A stretch of DNA of 64,000 nucleotides from Ferruginibacter sp. HRS2-29 (GCF_024343615.1 NZ_RJUB01000123.1:1-64000); one strand, 5' to 3'. Counted from the stretch's first letter, positions 26,928 through 36,412 are shown. Program-made: numbers and translations. Notes: a model not told the origin generated them from the sequence alone.

Positions 26928-27526
26928 ATATCGGGCAGCATGATGCGTTTGCGCTTGCTGTAGATCCTCAGTGCCACTACAAATACTACACAGGTGGCAA
27001 GGTTGATATCAGAAGGAAGATTGAATCCTTTCAACAGAAGGTACACCACTCCACCCGCTGCACAAACCGTAGCATACAATTCGCCCCGTTTAAAAAGATT
27101 GGGGACTGCATTACAAAATATATCGGCGATCAGTCCCCCGAAAGTGGCAGTGATAACGCCCATCACCAACGCATAGGGATCGTTGAGCTGATTGCGCAGA
27201 CTTACTTCTATACCTGCCGCCGTAAAGAGCCCTAACCCGATAGCATCTGTAAAAAATATCGTACGGTGAAATTTGTTCACGTTTGTTTTCAACAGGAAAG
27301 TAATCGCTGTACCGGCAAAAACCAATAGTAAAGCCCCATTGTTATTTACCCAATTCACCGGCCTTATCCCGATCAGCAGGTCACGCAGGGTACCGCCTCC
27401 ATACGCTGTAGCAAAAGCCACCACAAGCCCGCCAAATATATCCATATTGTAGGCACGTGCTTTCAATGCGCCGGTGATAGCGAAAATGAATATACCCAGG
27501 TATGTAATGATATTTAATGCGCTCAT
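26924..27526 (-). CDS. TRIC-like / UPF0126 membrane channel protein
   Basis: A 200-residue integral membrane protein with two repeats of three helices, each with a glycine-rich motif: [23 protein letters not shown] near residues 29-51 and [19 protein letters not shown] near 122-140. This matches bacterial UPF0126 proteins, homologous to TRIC cation channels. The gene's stop overlaps the stop of the B12-binding gene. It diverges from enoyl-CoA hydratase across a repeat. Confidence 0.9.
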   Translation of the reverse strand: MSALNIITYLGIFIFAITGALKARAYNMDIFGGLVVAFATAYGGGTLRDLLIGIRPVNWVNNNGALLLVFAGTAITFLLKTNVNKFHRTIFFTDAIGLGLFTAAGIEVSLRNQLNDPYALVMGVITATFGGLIADIFCNAVPNLFKRGELYATVCAAGGVVYLLLKGFNLPSDINLATCVVFVVALRIYSKRKRIMLPDI

Positions 27527-27539
27527 GGACTTAAAAATA

Positions 27540-27635
27540 CAAATTACGAATTACCAGCGAGTAATAAGGTAATCATTCGCAGAAAGCTTAAATTGCATTT
27601 CATAACTGTAATTCGTAATTCTTAATTCTTAATTA
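27540..27635. repeat. Heptad inverted repeat (aattacg / attcgta, attctta)
   Basis: The left arm acaaattacgaattacc and the right arm gtaattcgtaattctta plus attctta words fill the divergent gap. The same word family is found at 289-466. Confidence 0.8.
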
Positions 27636-27637
27636 TA

Positions 27638-28432
27638 ATGTACCAGACTTTGCTATTTGATATCCGGGATTCCATCTGCACTATCACCATCAACAGGCCC
27701 GACAAGATGAATGCGCTTAATAAAGATGTATTTACCGAGCTCGATCAGGCGATGGATGAAGTGTACCGGAATGATGCTATCAGGTCGGTGATCATCACGG
27801 GGACCGGGGCGAAAGCTTTTGTGGCCGGAGCTGACATTACCGAGTTTTCGGCATTGAACAAAGATGAGGCGATGGCGCTCGCCAAACGCGGGCAGGATGT
27901 TTTTTTTAAGATCGAAAATTCTTATAAACCTGTAGTCGCGGCTGTAAACGGGTTTGCGCTTGGTGGGGGATGCGAATTGGCCATGGCTTGTCATTTCAGG
28001 TTGTGCAGCGAAAATGCTAAATTCGGACAACCGGAAGTGAACCTCGGATTGATACCCGGTTATGGCGGCACGCAACGCCTTACACAACTGGTAGGTAAAG
28101 GAAGGAGCATGGAATTGCAGATGAGCGCAAAGCTGGTAGATGCTGCTGAAGCACTGCAGATAGGCCTGGTTAATTACGTAACCTCACCCGAAGGGCTGCT
28201 CGAAAAAACAAAAGAAATACTAACCCTGATCAATACAAAAGCACCGATCGCAATCGGCAAAGTGATCGACTGCATCAACACTGCTGTGGTAAGCGACAGC
28301 GCCTATACCAATGGTAAAAGTGGCTACGATAAAGAGGTTGAAGCATTCGGCGATTGTTTTGACACAGCGGATATGAAAGAAGGAACCACTGCATTCCTCG
28401 AAAAAAGAAAAGCAGTTTTTACCGGCAAATAA
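27638..28432 (+). CDS. Enoyl-CoA hydratase/isomerase family protein
   Basis: A 264-residue crotonase. N-terminal ITINRPDKMNALN, oxyanion-hole motif AFVAGADITEF near residues 63-73, and both catalytic glutamates are present: GGGCELAMACH near 109-119 and GQPEVNLGLIPGYGGTQRL near 130-148. This fits 2-enoyl-CoA hydratase in fatty-acid or amino-acid breakdown. It is followed 9 bp later by a Crp-family regulator on the same strand, so the two may be co-transcribed. The acyl chain preference cannot be told. Confidence 0.9.
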   Translation: MYQTLLFDIRDSICTITINRPDKMNALNKDVFTELDQAMDEVYRNDAIRSVIITGTGAKAFVAGADITEFSALNKDEAMALAKRGQDVFFKIENSYKPVVAAVNGFALGGGCELAMACHFRLCSENAKFGQPEVNLGLIPGYGGTQRLTQLVGKGRSMELQMSAKLVDAAEALQIGLVNYVTSPEGLLEKTKEILTLINTKAPIAIGKVIDCINTAVVSDSAYTNGKSGYDKEVEAFGDCFDTADMKEGTTAFLEKRKAVFTGK

Positions 28433-28441
28433 CCTTGATAA

Positions 28442-29080
28442 ATGACCAAACGAATCCCTAAAACAACAATACCGGAAAACATTTCGGCACCCATTGTACA
28501 TGTTCTGAATTATCTGCATCCTGTAAATCCCGGGATCATCGAATATTTCAACAAACATATTTACCCATGCAATTTTCGCAAGGGAAAAATGTTATTGAAG
28601 GCCGGCGAAAAATGTGATCACGTATATTTCATTCTCAAAGGCGCCATACGCGGATTTGTAAAAGAAGGCAACAGGGAGATCACCACATGGATTACGGCGG
28701 AAAATGAATTTGTGACTTCTATCACCAGTTACGCTCTGGATACACCCGCCATAGAAAATATGCAGGCGCTGGAAGACTGCCAGATGCTGTGTATGAAATT
28801 CAGCGATATGCAGGAGCTGTATGAGATAGAACCGGAATTCAACATCATTGGCCGAAAATTATTGCAGCGATATTACCGCGACGCGGAAGGAAGGGCCTTC
28901 ATCGTACGCCTCACAAAAGCAGAATACAAATACAATTATTTCGTAAAAATGCATGGGGCATTAGCCAACAGGGTGCCTTTGAAATACATCGCTTCTTATA
29001 TTGGCATCACGCTGGAAACCTTAAGCAGGGTACGAAAAAAGATCTCCATCGCCAACGGCACTAATAAAGAAACAATTTAG
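28442..29080 (+). CDS. Crp/Fnr family transcriptional regulator
   Basis: A 212-residue regulator: cyclic-nucleotide-binding-like beta-roll (about 35-140) with KGKMLLKAGEKCDHVYFILKG in two pieces, and a C-terminal winged helix-turn-helix (about 165-205) containing VPLKYIASYIGITLETLSRVR. The phosphate-binding cassette of true cAMP binders is not intact, so the ligand is open, as in most Bacteroidota members. Adjacent to enoyl-CoA hydratase, which may be a target. The stop overlaps the 3' end of the AraC remnant on the other strand by 4 bp. Confidence 0.9.
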   Translation: MTKRIPKTTIPENISAPIVHVLNYLHPVNPGIIEYFNKHIYPCNFRKGKMLLKAGEKCDHVYFILKGAIRGFVKEGNREITTWITAENEFVTSITSYALDTPAIENMQALEDCQMLCMKFSDMQELYEIEPEFNIIGRKLLQRYYRDAEGRAFIVRLTKAEYKYNYFVKMHGALANRVPLKYIASYIGITLETLSRVRKKISIANGTNKETI

Positions 29081-29311
29081 TTCAGCAATTGCTTTTTGAA
29101 CTGGTTCGGGCTCAGGCCCGTTTCTTTTTTGAATAACCGTGAAAAATATGGAAGGTTGTCTAAACCCAGTGCGTATGAAGTATCAGCAATATTATTTTGT
29201 AATGAGCGTATAAGATTTTTCGCTTCCGAGATGAGAAACATATGAATGAGCCCGATGGCTGTTTTACCTGTTTCCTGTTTCAACACATCACTCAAATACC
29301 GGAAAGATATT
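29077..29311 (-). pseudogene. AraC family regulator remnant (C-terminal HTH only)
   Basis: About 78 residues of an AraC-type DNA-binding domain: YLSDVLKQETGKTA, LFLISEAKNLI-like helix, LGLDNLPYFSRLFKKETGLSPNQFKK. The frame is closed by a stop just upstream of RISFRYLSD, and no ATG or N-terminal domain exists. At 29305-29318 it joins directly to a short-chain dehydrogenase fragment in another frame. The HTH helices look intact, so decay seems recent, but nothing indicates expression. Confidence 0.8.
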
Positions 29312-29460
29312 CTTCAAGGGTGCCGAATAACCCAAAGCCGGCATTGTTGATCAGCACATCGATATTTGCGACATGCTCTTTCCCTTTGGCTACCGCGGCA
29401 AATGAATCTGCCCACCTGAAATAAAAATTGTCTTTGCTATTGTTATTGTTTTTAAACTTT
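29312..29460 (-). pseudogene. Short-chain dehydrogenase/reductase remnant
   Basis: On the minus strand a frame reads KDNFYFRWADSFAAVAKG, KEHVANIDVLINNAGFGLFG and TLEEYLSGI then stop. IDVLINNAGFG is the NNAG motif of classical SDR enzymes. Neither the N-terminal TGxxxGIG nucleotide motif nor the YxxxK active site is present. An internal part of an SDR gene has been left after deletion. The upstream limit near 29460 is approximate. Confidence 0.7.
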
Positions 29461-30085
29461 GAAACAGAAAGCTATCAGGCCGCCGGTTGGATCATTTATA
29501 CAAAAGTGGGCAATACTGATACGGAATTACGAAAACTTCAACCTGAAAGTATTGTACTTATGGGCGGAAAAATTGAGTTACGTCAATTTTGTCACAACAT
29601 CGTTTTTTTAGGCAAAGAAAAACTGTTTGACTATTGTCAAAAATAAAACCCATCAGTCTACCGGTACCGCATACACGAAAAACTCTGAAACCTTTTACAA
29701 TAAGGCATCACAGGAACCCTATGAGATAATATCTTTCCAGAATTAACATTCTTTGTGATTGACCCAAACATGACAAACCAATATTTATTCGTTACTTGCA
29801 GACCGGTCGGGATTAAAGCCTGGCTGGTCACAATTAATTCACTCGGGGGTTTACATATAATAGTATTCAATTGTTTAAATGCAACTATACTATTTTATAG
29901 AAAGGCTGCTTTTTTGAGCAGCTTTTTTTTTGGGGGACGCCGATGACGGACGGCAGACCACCATGGACGGACAACGGACAACTAACCACAGGCGACACAC
30001 TACAGATAAACTACGACCGGCCGGCCAAGCCCACCAGCGGCGGCTGATGTTCACTTTAAAATAAATCAGTTAATTTTAAAGGAAA
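29461..30085. other. Decayed intergenic stretch before gapN
   Basis: 625 bp without a supported gene. Short frames on both strands (for example 29658-29870 minus) show no recognisable motif. It contains a terminator-like hairpin at 29905-29931 and, from about 29935 to 30050, a G/C-rich segment made of gacggac/ggacaac words that resembles the 3' end of the CreD-like gene (58983-59030). Composition differs from the flanking genes. Confidence 0.5.
29905..29931 (+). terminator. Terminator-like hairpin with T tract
   Basis: GCTGCT (29905-29910) pairs with AGCAGC (29917-29922), followed by nine T. No intact plus-strand gene precedes it, so it may be a leftover from a lost gene. Confidence 0.6.
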
Positions 30086-31702
30086 ATGTCAGTATTAAAC
30101 AATATTTTTCCTCAGCCTGAAGGTATCCCCGCCGAATGGCGACTCAATGGCTTTATCGAACAACGTGAATACTTAGTGAATGGTGAACTCAGGACCTGGC
30201 AGGGGCAGATGAATGAAGTTATCTCACCTGTTTCGCTCAACAATAGTGGATTGGTAGAAAAAAATATCATCGGCAGCACCCCTCTGCTTACAGAGGCTGA
30301 ATCGCTGGAAGCATTGGATGCTGCAGTGAATGCCTATCAGAATGGTACGGGCGAATGGCCTACGATGAGTGTGGCGAAAAGGATCGGTCACATCGAGTTG
30401 TTTTTGAAAGAAATGAAAAACCAACGGGCGGAAATCGTGAAACTGCTGATGTGGGAGATCGGGAAAAACCTGCCAGACAGTGAGAAAGAATTTGACCGTA
30501 CCTGCATTTACATCGAAGATACTATCAAAGGGCTGAAACATATCGACCACGGCAATTCTACTTTTGAAAACGAAGAAGGCATCATAGCACAGATCAGGCG
30601 GGTACCGCTTGGTGTGGCGTTGTGCATGGGGCCTTACAATTACCCGCTCAACGAAACATTCTCTACACTCATCCCGGCGCTGATCATGGGAAATACGGTG
30701 GTATTCAAACCGGCGAAATTTGGGGTATTGCTTTTAAAACCTTTGCTGAATGTATTCAAAGTTTGTTTCCCGAAAGGTGTCATTAATGTGATCTATGGAA
30801 AAGGAAGGGAAACAGTTGGGGCCATCATGGAGACCGGGAAGATAGATGTCTTCGCGTTTATCGGCACCAACAAAGGCGCCAGCGAAATTAAAAAGCAGCA
30901 TCCGAAACCTCACAGGTTGCGTGGTGTACTGGGGCTTGATGCAAAAAACCCTGCCATCATTTTACCGGATGCGGATATGGATGTAACGCTGGCTGAATGT
31001 GTTGCCGGGTCGCTTTCGTACAACGGCCAGCGATGTACCGCACTCAAGATCATTTTCGTTCACGAAGATGTTGCGGAAGATTTTACAAAAAAATATGTGG
31101 AGGCTGTTTCAAAACTGAAGTGTGGCATGCCATGGGAAAAAGATGTGAAGATCACTCCACTACCCGAACCCGGTAAAAGTGCCTACCTCACCGGTTTGGT
31201 GGATGATGCAAAAAAATACGGCGCCGTTGTCATCAATGAAAATGGCGGTGAAGTAAATGATACTTTCTTTTATCCCGCCGTGCTTTATCCTGTGAATGCA
31301 CAGATGAGAGTTTATTCTGAAGAGCAATTCGGCCCGGTTGTCCCGATCGTTCCTTATAAAGAACTGGATGAAGTGATCAACTATGTAGTACAATCTAACT
31401 TTGGCCAGCAGATCAGCATCTTCAGCAACGACCCAGCGAAAGTGGGGCACCTGATCGATGAGTTCGCCAACCAGGTTGGTCGTATCAACATCAATGCACA
31501 ATGCCAGCGCGGGCCGGATGTATACCCGTTCAACGGAAGGAAAGACAGTGCAGAAGGCACTTTGAGTGTAAGTGATGCATTAAGGGCATTCAGTATCCGT
31601 TTGCTGATCAGCACAAAAGACAATGCTGCCAATAAAGCGATCGTAGGATCAATTGTACGGGAACACCAGAGTAATTACCTGCGGATGGATTATATTTTTT
31701 AA
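30086..31702 (+). CDS. NADP-dependent glyceraldehyde-3-phosphate dehydrogenase (GapN-type aldehyde dehydrogenase)
   Basis: A 538-residue aldehyde dehydrogenase of the non-phosphorylating GAPDH (ALDH11) group, oxidising glyceraldehyde 3-phosphate to 3-phosphoglycerate with NADP. Visible: PLGVALCMGPYNYPLNE near residues 173-189, VFKPAKFG, catalytic Glu segment RGVLGLDAKNPAII, catalytic Cys in YNGQRCTALK near 317, EEQFGPVVPIVPY near 412 and QCQRGPDVYPFNGRKDS near 472. The length exceeds bacterial GapN (about 475), as in plant-like members. Aldehyde specificity is inferred from the RCTALK and QCQRGPD motifs. Confidence 0.85.
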   Translation: MSVLNNIFPQPEGIPAEWRLNGFIEQREYLVNGELRTWQGQMNEVISPVSLNNSGLVEKNIIGSTPLLTEAESLEALDAAVNAYQNGTGEWPTMSVAKRIGHIELFLKEMKNQRAEIVKLLMWEIGKNLPDSEKEFDRTCIYIEDTIKGLKHIDHGNSTFENEEGIIAQIRRVPLGVALCMGPYNYPLNETFSTLIPALIMGNTVVFKPAKFGVLLLKPLLNVFKVCFPKGVINVIYGKGRETVGAIMETGKIDVFAFIGTNKGASEIKKQHPKPHRLRGVLGLDAKNPAIILPDADMDVTLAECVAGSLSYNGQRCTALKIIFVHEDVAEDFTKKYVEAVSKLKCGMPWEKDVKITPLPEPGKSAYLTGLVDDAKKYGAVVINENGGEVNDTFFYPAVLYPVNAQMRVYSEEQFGPVVPIVPYKELDEVINYVVQSNFGQQISIFSNDPAKVGHLIDEFANQVGRININAQCQRGPDVYPFNGRKDSAEGTLSVSDALRAFSIRLLISTKDNAANKAIVGSIVREHQSNYLRMDYIF

Positions 31703-31711
31703 CCAGGGTCT

Positions 31712-31748
31712 TATCGTTTCGTGGATATGGCCTGTTCACGAAACGATA
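31712..31748. terminator. Bidirectional terminator-like hairpin
   Basis: A perfect 12-bp stem TATCGTTTCGTG with a 13-nt loop, between convergent genes. T residues follow on the plus strand. Confidence 0.75.
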
Positions 31749-31759
31749 TTTTAAATTTC

Positions 31760-32317
31760 TCATTTCAATATCCGTATCACTTTTACAAAATGTGTTTTGT
31801 AATATCCCGTCAACGTATTGATGATGACGCCCACTGATCTGCCGGAGGCAGAATGAATGAATTTTAGCAGCGGGCCGCTTTCTGTTATGATGCCCATGTG
31901 GCCTACAATTCCTGATGAATTATCGGAACCTGTAAAGAGTATGATATCGCCGGGCTCAGCATCTTTCACATCGATCGTTTCTCCTTCATTGGTAAAATCG
32001 ACTGAGGATCTTGGCGCTTTCACGTTAAAATGTCCAAATACATAATAGATGAATCCCGAACAATCCAGCCCGTTGGCCGGGATGGCCGACGCATATTTGT
32101 ATCGTGTACCCAGCAAGGTTTTTGCGAAGCCCACAAATTCTTCCCGATCGATGTCCAATGGTTGTGTAAATGTTTTTTTACGGGTGGAAGTTGGTCTTGT
32201 AACAGCTGGATTGGTTTTCGTTGTTTCATTTTTTTCCACTGTCGTCTTACGGGAAGTGCTGCACGAAATCAATAAAAGGCAACATGATACAACAACAAGA
32301 GGTAGTTTAAAATTCAT
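31760..32317 (-). CDS. NlpC/P60 family lipoprotein (paralogue 1)
   Basis: A 185-residue lipoprotein (lipobox LISC, residue 19). NlpC/P60 cysteine peptidase domain from about residue 58: catalytic Cys in GLDCSGFIYYVF near 83-94, His in IVGHMGIITES near 137, and the third residue in IHSASGRS. Expected to cut within or near stem peptides of peptidoglycan. It is highly similar to the next upstream gene on the same strand (for example APRSSVDFTNEG against VPRSSVDFTNVG), so the two are a tandem duplication. Confidence 0.9.
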   Translation of the reverse strand: MNFKLPLVVVSCCLLLISCSTSRKTTVEKNETTKTNPAVTRPTSTRKKTFTQPLDIDREEFVGFAKTLLGTRYKYASAIPANGLDCSGFIYYVFGHFNVKAPRSSVDFTNEGETIDVKDAEPGDIILFTGSDNSSGIVGHMGIITESGPLLKFIHSASGRSVGVIINTLTGYYKTHFVKVIRILK

Positions 32318-32407
32318 AGATATTTTTTCTCTCTGACTGATTGGTAAAACAATGGTTTAAGAGTCTGACAAATCGCAAACGATCAACAAACCCGCACCCC
32401 GCCACTC

Positions 32408-32998
32408 TCAACTATTTCTTTTTCCAAAGATATCAATCACTTTTACAAATCTACCCTGGTAATAATTATTTAAGGCAGTGATGGTCACCCCGTTTGCTTT
32501 ACCCGAAGTAGAATGTATGAACCGTAGTGAATCGGTATTTTCAATAATGATGCCCATATGGCCCACAATACGCACCAGGCTATCCGTGCCGGTAAATAAG
32601 ATAAGGTCTCCCGCAACTGCTTCCGCAGGTTTTATTTCTTTACCAACATTGGTAAAATCGACCGAAGAACGCGGAACGGTAATATTGAAATGATTGAACA
32701 CATAGGTGATGAAACCCGAACAATCGAAACCCTGCGACGGATCTGAAGAAGCATATTTATACGGAACCCCTGATAAAGTTTTTGCATATTGTACCAATTG
32801 TATCCTTTCGGTAGCACCTGTGTTGATGACAGAAGTTTGCCCCGTAATGTGAGCAGAATCCGCTGGAATTTCAGCCACTGCCGTTGCAGTATCTTTTACG
32901 ACAACGACTGTATCTGTTGATAACGGCTTCGTTTCCGACGGCATCCCATTGCAGCCCGTAAGCAGTATCAATGCGAAAATGCCCGTTTTTATTGACAT
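32408..32998 (-). CDS. NlpC/P60 family lipoprotein (paralogue 2)
   Basis: A 196-residue paralogue of the neighbouring gene, with lipobox LTGC at residues 14-17 and catalytic Cys in GFDCSGFITYVF and His in IVGHMGIIIEN. The linker after the lipid anchor differs and is Thr/Val-rich (STDTVVVVKDTATAVAEIP). The start at 32998 is chosen since earlier in-frame Met codons would put 25 residues before the signal. It shares the same strand as paralogue 1 with a 90-bp gap and diverges from fumC. Confidence 0.9.
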   Translation of the reverse strand: MSIKTGIFALILLTGCNGMPSETKPLSTDTVVVVKDTATAVAEIPADSAHITGQTSVINTGATERIQLVQYAKTLSGVPYKYASSDPSQGFDCSGFITYVFNHFNITVPRSSVDFTNVGKEIKPAEAVAGDLILFTGTDSLVRIVGHMGIIIENTDSLRFIHSTSGKANGVTITALNNYYQGRFVKVIDIFGKRNS

Positions 32999-33080
32999 GC
33001 CATAGTTTTTTTTCAAAAAAATCAATCCTTTAAGATAAGGGTAATTGGTGAAACTGTGATAATGCATTTTCATTTACACG

Positions 33081-33088
33081 TATCTTTG
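33081..33088 (+). promoter_or_regulatory. Candidate -7 element for fumC
   Basis: TATCTTTG matches TAnnTTTG and lies 25 bp before the fumC ATG, giving a leader of about 20 nt. Confidence 0.5.
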
Positions 33089-33113
33089 CACCTCAAAATC
33101 AATAACCTTTTTT

Positions 33114-34511
33114 ATGGAATACAGAATAGAGAAAGACACGATGGGTGAAGTAAAAGTGCCCGTTGATGCCTATTATGGTGCCCAAACACAAAGGAGCATC
33201 GACAACTTCAAGATTGCACAGGACATCAACAAGATGCCGAAAGAGATCATCCGGGCATTTGCTTACCTGAAAAAATCGGCAGCACTTACCAACACGGATG
33301 CGGGCGTATTACCAAAAGAAAAAAGTGACCTGATAGGAAAAGTTTGCGATGAGATCCTGGAAGGCAAACTCGATGATTATTTTCCATTGGTGGTATGGCA
33401 GACCGGCAGCGGCACACAAAGCAACATGAATGTAAATGAAGTGATCGCTTATCGCGGACATGTTTTGAACGGTGGAAAGCTTGCCGACAAGGACAAATTT
33501 CTTCACCCGAATGATGATGTAAATAAATCGCAAAGCAGCAACGATACGTTCCCCACAGCCATGCACATTGCAGCTTATAAGATATTACTGGAAGTGACGA
33601 TCCCCGGCATTGAAAAATTGCGTGATACGCTTGAAGCTAAAAGCAAGGCCTTCATGAAAGTGGTGAAGATCGGCCGTACCCATTTTATGGATGCTACGCC
33701 ACTCACTGTGGGACAGGAGTTCAGCGGATATGTATCACAGCTTAATCATGGTTTGAAAGCGATCAAAAATACGCTTGCTCATCTGAGCGAACTGGCGCTG
33801 GGCGGCACTGCTGTTGGAACAGGCATCAACACGCCTGAAAATTATTCTGAAAATGTAGCGAAACACATCGCTTCGCTGACAGGCATTCCTTTCATTACTG
33901 CTGAAAATAAATTTGAAGCTTTAGCCGCACACGACGCGATCGTAGAAGCGCATGGCGCTTTGAAAACCGTTGCTGTAAGCCTGATGAAGATCGCGAACGA
34001 TATCCGTATGTTATCGAGCGGACCAAGGAGTGGCATCGGTGAAATTTTTATTCCTGATAATGAACCTGGTTCTTCCATCATGCCGGGCAAAGTGAATCCA
34101 ACGCAATGTGAGGCGCTTACCATGATCGCTGCGCAGGTGATGGGTAACGATGTTACAGTCGGTATCGGCGGAAGTCTCGGCCATTTTGAATTGAATGTAT
34201 TCAAACCTGTGATGATCTTCAACTTCCTGCATAGCGCAAGACTGATCGGCGATGGTTGTGTTTCATTCAACGATAAATGTGCGACCGGGCTCGAACCTAT
34301 CGAGGCTAACATTAAAAAACATGTAGACAATTCATTGATGCTCGTAACTGCTCTCAATACGAAGATCGGATATTACAAAGCGGCTGAAATTGCACAGACA
34401 GCCCATAAAGAAGGGACTACATTGAAAGAAATGGCAGTGAAACTCGGGTATGTAACTCCTGAAGAATTTGATGCCTGGGTAGTGCCGGCAGATATGGTAG
34501 GGAAGCTCTAA
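33114..34511 (+). CDS. fumC: Fumarate hydratase class II
   Basis: Converts fumarate to malate in the TCA cycle. 465 residues, the usual class II length. Motifs: [13 protein letters not shown] near residues 97-109, [11 protein letters not shown] near 139, [19 protein letters not shown] near 186-204, and the superfamily signature [16 protein letters not shown] near 318-333. The start gives the normal [17 protein letters not shown] terminus. It has a clear promoter element and is bounded downstream by a perfect 28-bp inverted repeat shared with the convergent sugar dehydrogenase gene. Confidence 0.96.
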   Translation: MEYRIEKDTMGEVKVPVDAYYGAQTQRSIDNFKIAQDINKMPKEIIRAFAYLKKSAALTNTDAGVLPKEKSDLIGKVCDEILEGKLDDYFPLVVWQTGSGTQSNMNVNEVIAYRGHVLNGGKLADKDKFLHPNDDVNKSQSSNDTFPTAMHIAAYKILLEVTIPGIEKLRDTLEAKSKAFMKVVKIGRTHFMDATPLTVGQEFSGYVSQLNHGLKAIKNTLAHLSELALGGTAVGTGINTPENYSENVAKHIASLTGIPFITAENKFEALAAHDAIVEAHGALKTVAVSLMKIANDIRMLSSGPRSGIGEIFIPDNEPGSSIMPGKVNPTQCEALTMIAAQVMGNDVTVGIGGSLGHFELNVFKPVMIFNFLHSARLIGDGCVSFNDKCATGLEPIEANIKKHVDNSLMLVTALNTKIGYYKAAEIAQTAHKEGTTLKEMAVKLGYVTPEEFDAWVVPADMVGKL

Positions 34512-34521
34512 ACCGTTTAAC

Positions 34522-34670
34522 GTTCAAGAGGTTTAAAACGTTCAAAAGGTTCAAAAGGTTGTGACATTTTGAACCTTTTAAACCTTTTAAACCTTTTAAA
34601 CCTTTTAAACCTTTTGAACGTTTTAAACCTCTTGAACATTTTGAACCTCTTGAACCTCTTGAACTTTAAA
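34522..34670. repeat. 28-bp perfect inverted repeat with 9-bp words (gttcaaaag / ccttttgaac)
   Basis: The arm at 34522-34549 pairs without mismatch with 34610-34637. The inner right part holds about four ccttttaaa copies and the outer part has more cttgaac words up to the next gene. It lies between convergent genes. Confidence 0.95.
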
Positions 34671-34675
34671 ACCTT

Positions 34676-36412
34676 CTATTGAACCACAAACTTTTCCGTG
34701 GCCAGAAGCACATCCCTGCCGTTATACATCTTTATAATATAAGTTCCGCTGTTTAATTTTTCTACATTCAATTCAAAACGGTCAGTGAATTTTTTCCCTT
34801 CCATTATTTTCCTTCCGGTGATATCGTAAATGGTATACTGCACCGGTTTGGTGACATTCCGCTTATTTTCTACAAATAATATTTTGGTCGTAGGGTTCGG
34901 ATATAATTTTATGGTAGACTTATCGGCTATTAACGGGGCAGGATTAGTCAGCGACAAAACCCCACCGATATAGCGGTATACCAATATGCTGCCGCGATTG
35001 TTGAGCACGTTCGTATTTCCATTGGTCGGCCCGGAAGTCTGCCCCACGCTATCGGTAATAAGATAAAAGCTAAGCCCGTCTTTGCCGATGGCAATATCGC
35101 GTATGCGGTTTTCTTCACGGAAATAACGGGCCGTATCGGAGCCGTTACTCATATTCACAAAGCCTGTTCCTGAGGCATTCAGTTTTAGTCGAAAGACTGT
35201 CCCTTCTTTCAAAGTAGTCATGAGTATTGAATTCTGCCAGCCAGGTATCCTGGTATCAAAGCCATAATAATCCATGCTCGATGGAGCCACGGTAGGATTG
35301 CTCAGCCAGTTGCAGGGAAGCGATGAGGTTGGCGTAAAAAAAGTACGCATAGGTGTTTTGAAATCAGGCAATACCGTATCCATTTCATTTTTTATTACAG
35401 CGCCTGCCGGCGGTGTCGAGCATTCAGGTTCGGAGGAAGGTGCTGCAGTTCCGCTGCAATTTATTGCCGAAGACCAGTTCTTATATTGATACCGGTTATT
35501 ATCCTGGTAGCCTGAAATGTACGGCCAGCCATAGTTTTGGCCCGCTACCAATTCGTTGATCTCGTCATCTTCGGCAGGGCCGTTTTCGGCACTGTATAAT
35601 TTTGCACCGGTATAATTTTGCTGAAGAAAATTCTTAGCGAATACCAGGCTGTTGGGATTGCGATGGCCAAATGTATAAATATGACTGCGGATACCTTTTA
35701 CTACAGGGTTATCAGCAGGAATGCTTCCATCCATATTTATCCTTAATATCTTTCCCTGGTAAGCGGCAAAGTTATTCGCCGATAATTCCGCACTTGTTGG
35801 CACATCCTGCGAGCGGACAGGATTGCATCGCAATGAAAACTGATTGGCTCCCTGATCGCCTGCGGCGTAATATAATTTACGGTCCGGCCCTACCAATAAT
35901 CTTCCGGAACTGTGATCGCTGCTGGCTGGTATGTTTTCGATGATGACCGTTTCATTTCCCGCTCTTGTAGTGATGGTGCTATTTTTTACGGGATACTGTG
36001 CAATACGGGCCTTTCGTACACCTGCACCGGCATCATATACATACACGATATAAAATGAATCGACCAATGGATAATCCGGATGTAATGCAAGCCCCATCAT
36101 CCCGTCCTGGCTGATGGATGTAACGGGAGAACCCGAAGTCGTAAATTTTACCGAAGGTCTTATATCGAGAATAATTCTTCTTTTGCCTGTGGTGGGATCC
36201 ACTTTGATAACCCTGCCTCTTCTTTCGCTGATCCAGAGAGAATCATCTGCACCGTATAATATTTCAAAAGGATGTTGGAGAAAATATCTGTCTCCCGGGA
36301 TTGCAGGCGCCTGGTTAAGTACTTGCTTTACAGAAAACACTTCCTGCTGAGCTTTTGTTTCAGGGGCTAAAAAATATAATAAAAAAATTAAAAAAGGTAA
36401 CGATTTGATCAT
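34676..36412 (-). CDS. PQQ-dependent sugar dehydrogenase-like secreted protein with T9SS type A signal
   Basis: A 578-residue secreted protein: signal peptide (to about ETKAQ, 22), a soluble quinoprotein glucose/sorbosone dehydrogenase-type propeller (about 25-470) and a type A C-terminal T9SS signal (about 490-578; IKLYPNPTTKILFV, YDITGRKIMEG, LNSGTYIIKMYNG). Propeller marks include HPFEILYGADDSLWISERRGRV, ALHPDYPLVDSFYIVY, FGHRNPNSLVFA and ENGPAEDDEINEL with GQNYGWPYISG. Probably oxidises aldose sugars outside the cell if PQQ is available. No electron acceptor gene is adjacent. Confidence 0.88.
   Translation of the reverse strand: MIKSLPFLIFLLYFLAPETKAQQEVFSVKQVLNQAPAIPGDRYFLQHPFEILYGADDSLWISERRGRVIKVDPTTGKRRIILDIRPSVKFTTSGSPVTSISQDGMMGLALHPDYPLVDSFYIVYVYDAGAGVRKARIAQYPVKNSTITTRAGNETVIIENIPASSDHSSGRLLVGPDRKLYYAAGDQGANQFSLRCNPVRSQDVPTSAELSANNFAAYQGKILRINMDGSIPADNPVVKGIRSHIYTFGHRNPNSLVFAKNFLQQNYTGAKLYSAENGPAEDDEINELVAGQNYGWPYISGYQDNNRYQYKNWSSAINCSGTAAPSSEPECSTPPAGAVIKNEMDTVLPDFKTPMRTFFTPTSSLPCNWLSNPTVAPSSMDYYGFDTRIPGWQNSILMTTLKEGTVFRLKLNASGTGFVNMSNGSDTARYFREENRIRDIAIGKDGLSFYLITDSVGQTSGPTNGNTNVLNNRGSILVYRYIGGVLSLTNPAPLIADKSTIKLYPNPTTKILFVENKRNVTKPVQYTIYDITGRKIMEGKKFTDRFELNVEKLNSGTYIIKMYNGRDVLLATEKFVVQ

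Noticed and set aside
29428-29646. 72-codon plus-strand frame after the SDR remnant
   Set aside because: No recognisable motif and it begins inside the antisense SDR fragment; left as unannotated decayed DNA.
29658-29870. 70-codon minus-strand frame
   Set aside because: The residue composition is plausible but I recognise no family and there is no promoter or neighbour support.
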